In this document: piece after piece, positions 12,519 to 14,092 of the stretch
Layout of the letters: every line of letters begins with the position of its first letter
Position numbering within the stretch: position 1 is the first letter of the stretch
Source: Chloroflexota bacterium
GTDB lineage: Bacteria; Chloroflexota; Dehalococcoidia; SM23-28-2; RBG-16-64-32
Direction of reading: 5' to 3'
Length of the DNA stretch: 14,092 nucleotides
Assembly (NCBI GenBank): GCA_022560365.1
Contig: JADFTG010000006.1
Location: 1 to 14,092, forward strand
The notes under the pieces: generated by a model
What the model saw: only the letters and a program-made list of their open reading frames with translations
The model's database searches: none
What the model was told of the DNA's origin: nothing
Position numbers and translations under genes: made by a program

Positions 12519-13871
12519 TTGAAACAAGCGCTTCATCTCGGACTACTGCCATCCCTCGTCGCACTTATCGCGTTCCTGGCTGTTGCCTATCCCTCTGATG
12601 CTCAGACCTTCAACCCGACTCTGGACGTCACTCTTGACGACACCACGCCGGAGGTTGCATCTGGGTTCACTGTGGACTTTGCCCTTCCAAAGGACAATGT
12701 ACAGTTCGCAGGCCTTGTCCAGTTCATCCCCCGGGATTGGGGCATTGTGCGCGGCGATCAAATTGAGATCGGGACCGACGTCGGGAACCTTGAAGCGGCA
12801 GCCACTCTGGGACTGATCGGCGGCGCCTGCAACTCGGACCTTCCGGTCGTATTTGAGTTCAAGAACGCCAGCCTTGACACAGGGGATACGGTTTCCTTCG
12901 ACGACGCTGATGATAATGGGACGGCGGATTTCGCGGAGGACAAAGACGACAACGGACTCATTGATGCGGTCGACAAGTACCCCAGCTTCCTGAATAGCGT
13001 GTTCGAAGATCTACAACCTCTAAAGCGCACGGCGGGGATGACTATTGTTGCCGGGATACCCGTTCTGCTCCAGTTCCTGATCTTCGAGCCTGGAACCGAG
13101 ATCAGCGATGAGATACCGAGTGACGCGGAGCTTGGATTCCCGACGGTTACAATTCTTCAAAACATTGGTGATGATGACGCTGTGCCCCAGCCCGGCGCGA
13201 TCACGGACTTTTGCGCACCACTCACCACCATCAACGTCACGTTCGGCACGAGCCCGGACGGACAACAGTTGTTCGTCAATCCGCAGGACGGCACCTACAC
13301 TTACACAACCATTGCTCTCGGCCAGCGGGACGCCGACGGCGACGGCTTCGAGAACTCGCTGGATACCTGCCCGTTCACTGTCAACGTGGGAGACCCCAAG
13401 GTTGCCAACAGCGGTGACCTCGACAGCGATGGACTCGACGCAGCATGTGACCCCAATGACGACCTGGCTACCGGTGGCACAGACTCAGATGAGGACGCCG
13501 ACGGTTACCTGAACCGTCAGGACAACTGCCCCCTGGTAGCGAACGGCCAAGCCGAAGACAACCAGGCGGACGAAGACCTTGACCAGATCGGTGACGCCTG
13601 CGACCCGAATCCAACGGTCGCGGACGGCGAGCTATCGAGCGCCAGGCTTGAATCGGTGATCACCATCGGCGACGGCACCGGCCCGGGAGGGCCGCCGAGC
13701 GCCGAGGCTTGCCCCGACTGCTTCGTGGTCGGCGAGGACGGCACCGTCCGCCCCGACGGCGACGACGACTCTAACACCGGCGTCATCATCGCCATCATCA
13801 TCGCGGTGGTGGTCGCAGTGGCAGTCATCGGCGGTGGCGCAGCCATGATGATGCGCCGTCGCGAAGTCTAG
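12519..13871 (+). CDS. TSP3-repeat surface protein, paralogue of the one at 2679
   Basis: This 450-residue protein starts at TTG with AAGGAG seven bases upstream. A signal peptide (about 1-29, ending SDAQ) precedes an unrecognised domain (about 30-260) that aligns along its length with the protein at 2679: FAGLVQFIPRDWGI versus FGGLISFTPPEWGV, LGLIGGACNS versus LGLLNNACSS, and PGAITDFCAPL versus PGAITDFCSPL. An extra acidic loop (DDADDNGTADFAEDKDDNG, 128-146) inserted in this copy resembles calcium repeats. Residues 269-364 are TSP3-type repeats (DADGDGFENSLDTCPF, DEDADGYLNRQDNCPL, DEDLDQIGDACD). A membrane helix (about 421-443) ends in MMMRRREV. It should be an anchored, calcium-binding surface protein. 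It is divergent from the two-component operon, which may regulate it (inference), and has its own terminator. Confidence 0.88.
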   Translation: MKQALHLGLLPSLVALIAFLAVAYPSDAQTFNPTLDVTLDDTTPEVASGFTVDFALPKDNVQFAGLVQFIPRDWGIVRGDQIEIGTDVGNLEAAATLGLIGGACNSDLPVVFEFKNASLDTGDTVSFDDADDNGTADFAEDKDDNGLIDAVDKYPSFLNSVFEDLQPLKRTAGMTIVAGIPVLLQFLIFEPGTEISDEIPSDAELGFPTVTILQNIGDDDAVPQPGAITDFCAPLTTINVTFGTSPDGQQLFVNPQDGTYTYTTIALGQRDADGDGFENSLDTCPFTVNVGDPKVANSGDLDSDGLDAACDPNDDLATGGTDSDEDADGYLNRQDNCPLVANGQAEDNQADEDLDQIGDACDPNPTVADGELSSARLESVITIGDGTGPGGPPSAEACPDCFVVGEDGTVRPDGDDDSNTGVIIAIIIAVVVAVAVIGGGAAMMMRRREV

Positions 13872-13890
13872 AACGACACTGCGGAGAACA

Positions 13891-13927
13891 CGAGAGCGGG
13901 GCCCCGTACGGGGCCCCGCTCTCGTTT
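13891..13927 (+). terminator. Strong hairpin terminator of the second TSP3 gene
   Basis: Bases 13891-13924 form a perfect 34-base palindrome (arms CGAGAGCGGGGCCCCGT and its complement), followed by a short TTTG. It begins 19 bases after the stop codon. The T tract is short, but the stem is very stable. Like the terminator at 4301, its arms are built around GGGGCCCC. Confidence 0.85.
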
Positions 13928-14092
13928 GTCCACCTCGGCGCTTACTGAAAGCGGGCATCGCCGGGCCGCGGCACCGTTGGAAGACAGATGCTCTAGCCAG
14001 AGCAGAAGCGCGAAGAAGCCGCCGTCTGTTGCGGAGCCGGGCGAAGCTCGCTGTGTGTAACGGCCAGAAGCACCGCCGGTTCGCTTATATAT
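13928..14092. other. Intergenic end of window with no supported gene
   Basis: No open frame with a start signal was found. A small hairpin (TGCTCT-AGCC-AGAGCA, 13989-14004) and an AT-rich TTATATAT at the very end are present; the latter could be part of a promoter for a gene beyond the window. Confidence 0.5.

Noticed and set aside
661-13868. LPXTG or PEP-CTERM sorting signals on the anchored proteins
   Set aside because: I looked before each C-terminal helix and found neither motif, only Pro, Gly or Asp-rich linkers.
13928-14092. Possible small RNA or tRNA at the window end
   Set aside because: Only a 6-bp hairpin is present; no cloverleaf, TTCGANNC-type arm in context or terminator was found.

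Overview
This is a GC-rich bacterial window with a dense, mostly gene-after-gene layout. I recognise no marker gene that fixes the lineage. Three things suggest a monoderm-like, possibly Chloroflexota (Dehalococcoidia-like) genome: surface proteins that end in one membrane helix plus a basic tail, frequent GTG/TTG starts, and cohesin/dockerin modules outside a cellulosome. This placement is an inference with low certainty. No tRNA, rRNA, CRISPR array, transposase or prophage gene was seen.

Region 1 (1-2573) holds three paralogous membrane-anchored proteins, each with one cohesin-like beta-sandwich. The first is cut by the window edge; the second follows it after one base; the third lies about 195 bases further on, past a 12-bp inverted repeat. 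Region 2 (2601-4332) is a promoter-gene-terminator unit for a thrombospondin type 3 (TSP3) repeat protein with an unrecognised N-terminal domain and a C-terminal anchor. Region 3 (4397-5125, minus strand) is an unknown lipoprotein, followed by a divergent gap of about 350 bases.

Region 4 (5473-8184) encodes two secreted proteins that both end in a dockerin: a CAP/SCP-like protein and a subtilisin-family (S8) protease. Region 5 (8241-10172) is a lipoprotein made of about twelve PD40/TolB-type propeller blades. Region 6 (10169-12255, minus strand) is a two-component system, response regulator then histidine kinase, with a TAATG junction. Region 7 (12519-13924) is a second TSP3 protein, paralogous to the one in region 2, closed by a strong hairpin terminator.

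Together the genes read as a cell-surface display locus. Anchored cohesins could dock the dockerin-tagged protease and CAP protein on the membrane, with calcium loops in the dockerins, two of the cohesins and the TSP3 proteins. A propeller lipoprotein and a divergently placed sensor/regulator pair sit beside them. The module identities come from the sequence; the idea that these partners bind each other is inference. Two start sites are odd. The response regulator has no ATG, GTG or TTG before its conserved acidic pocket, and the third cohesin gene has its best Shine-Dalgarno in front of a CTG.
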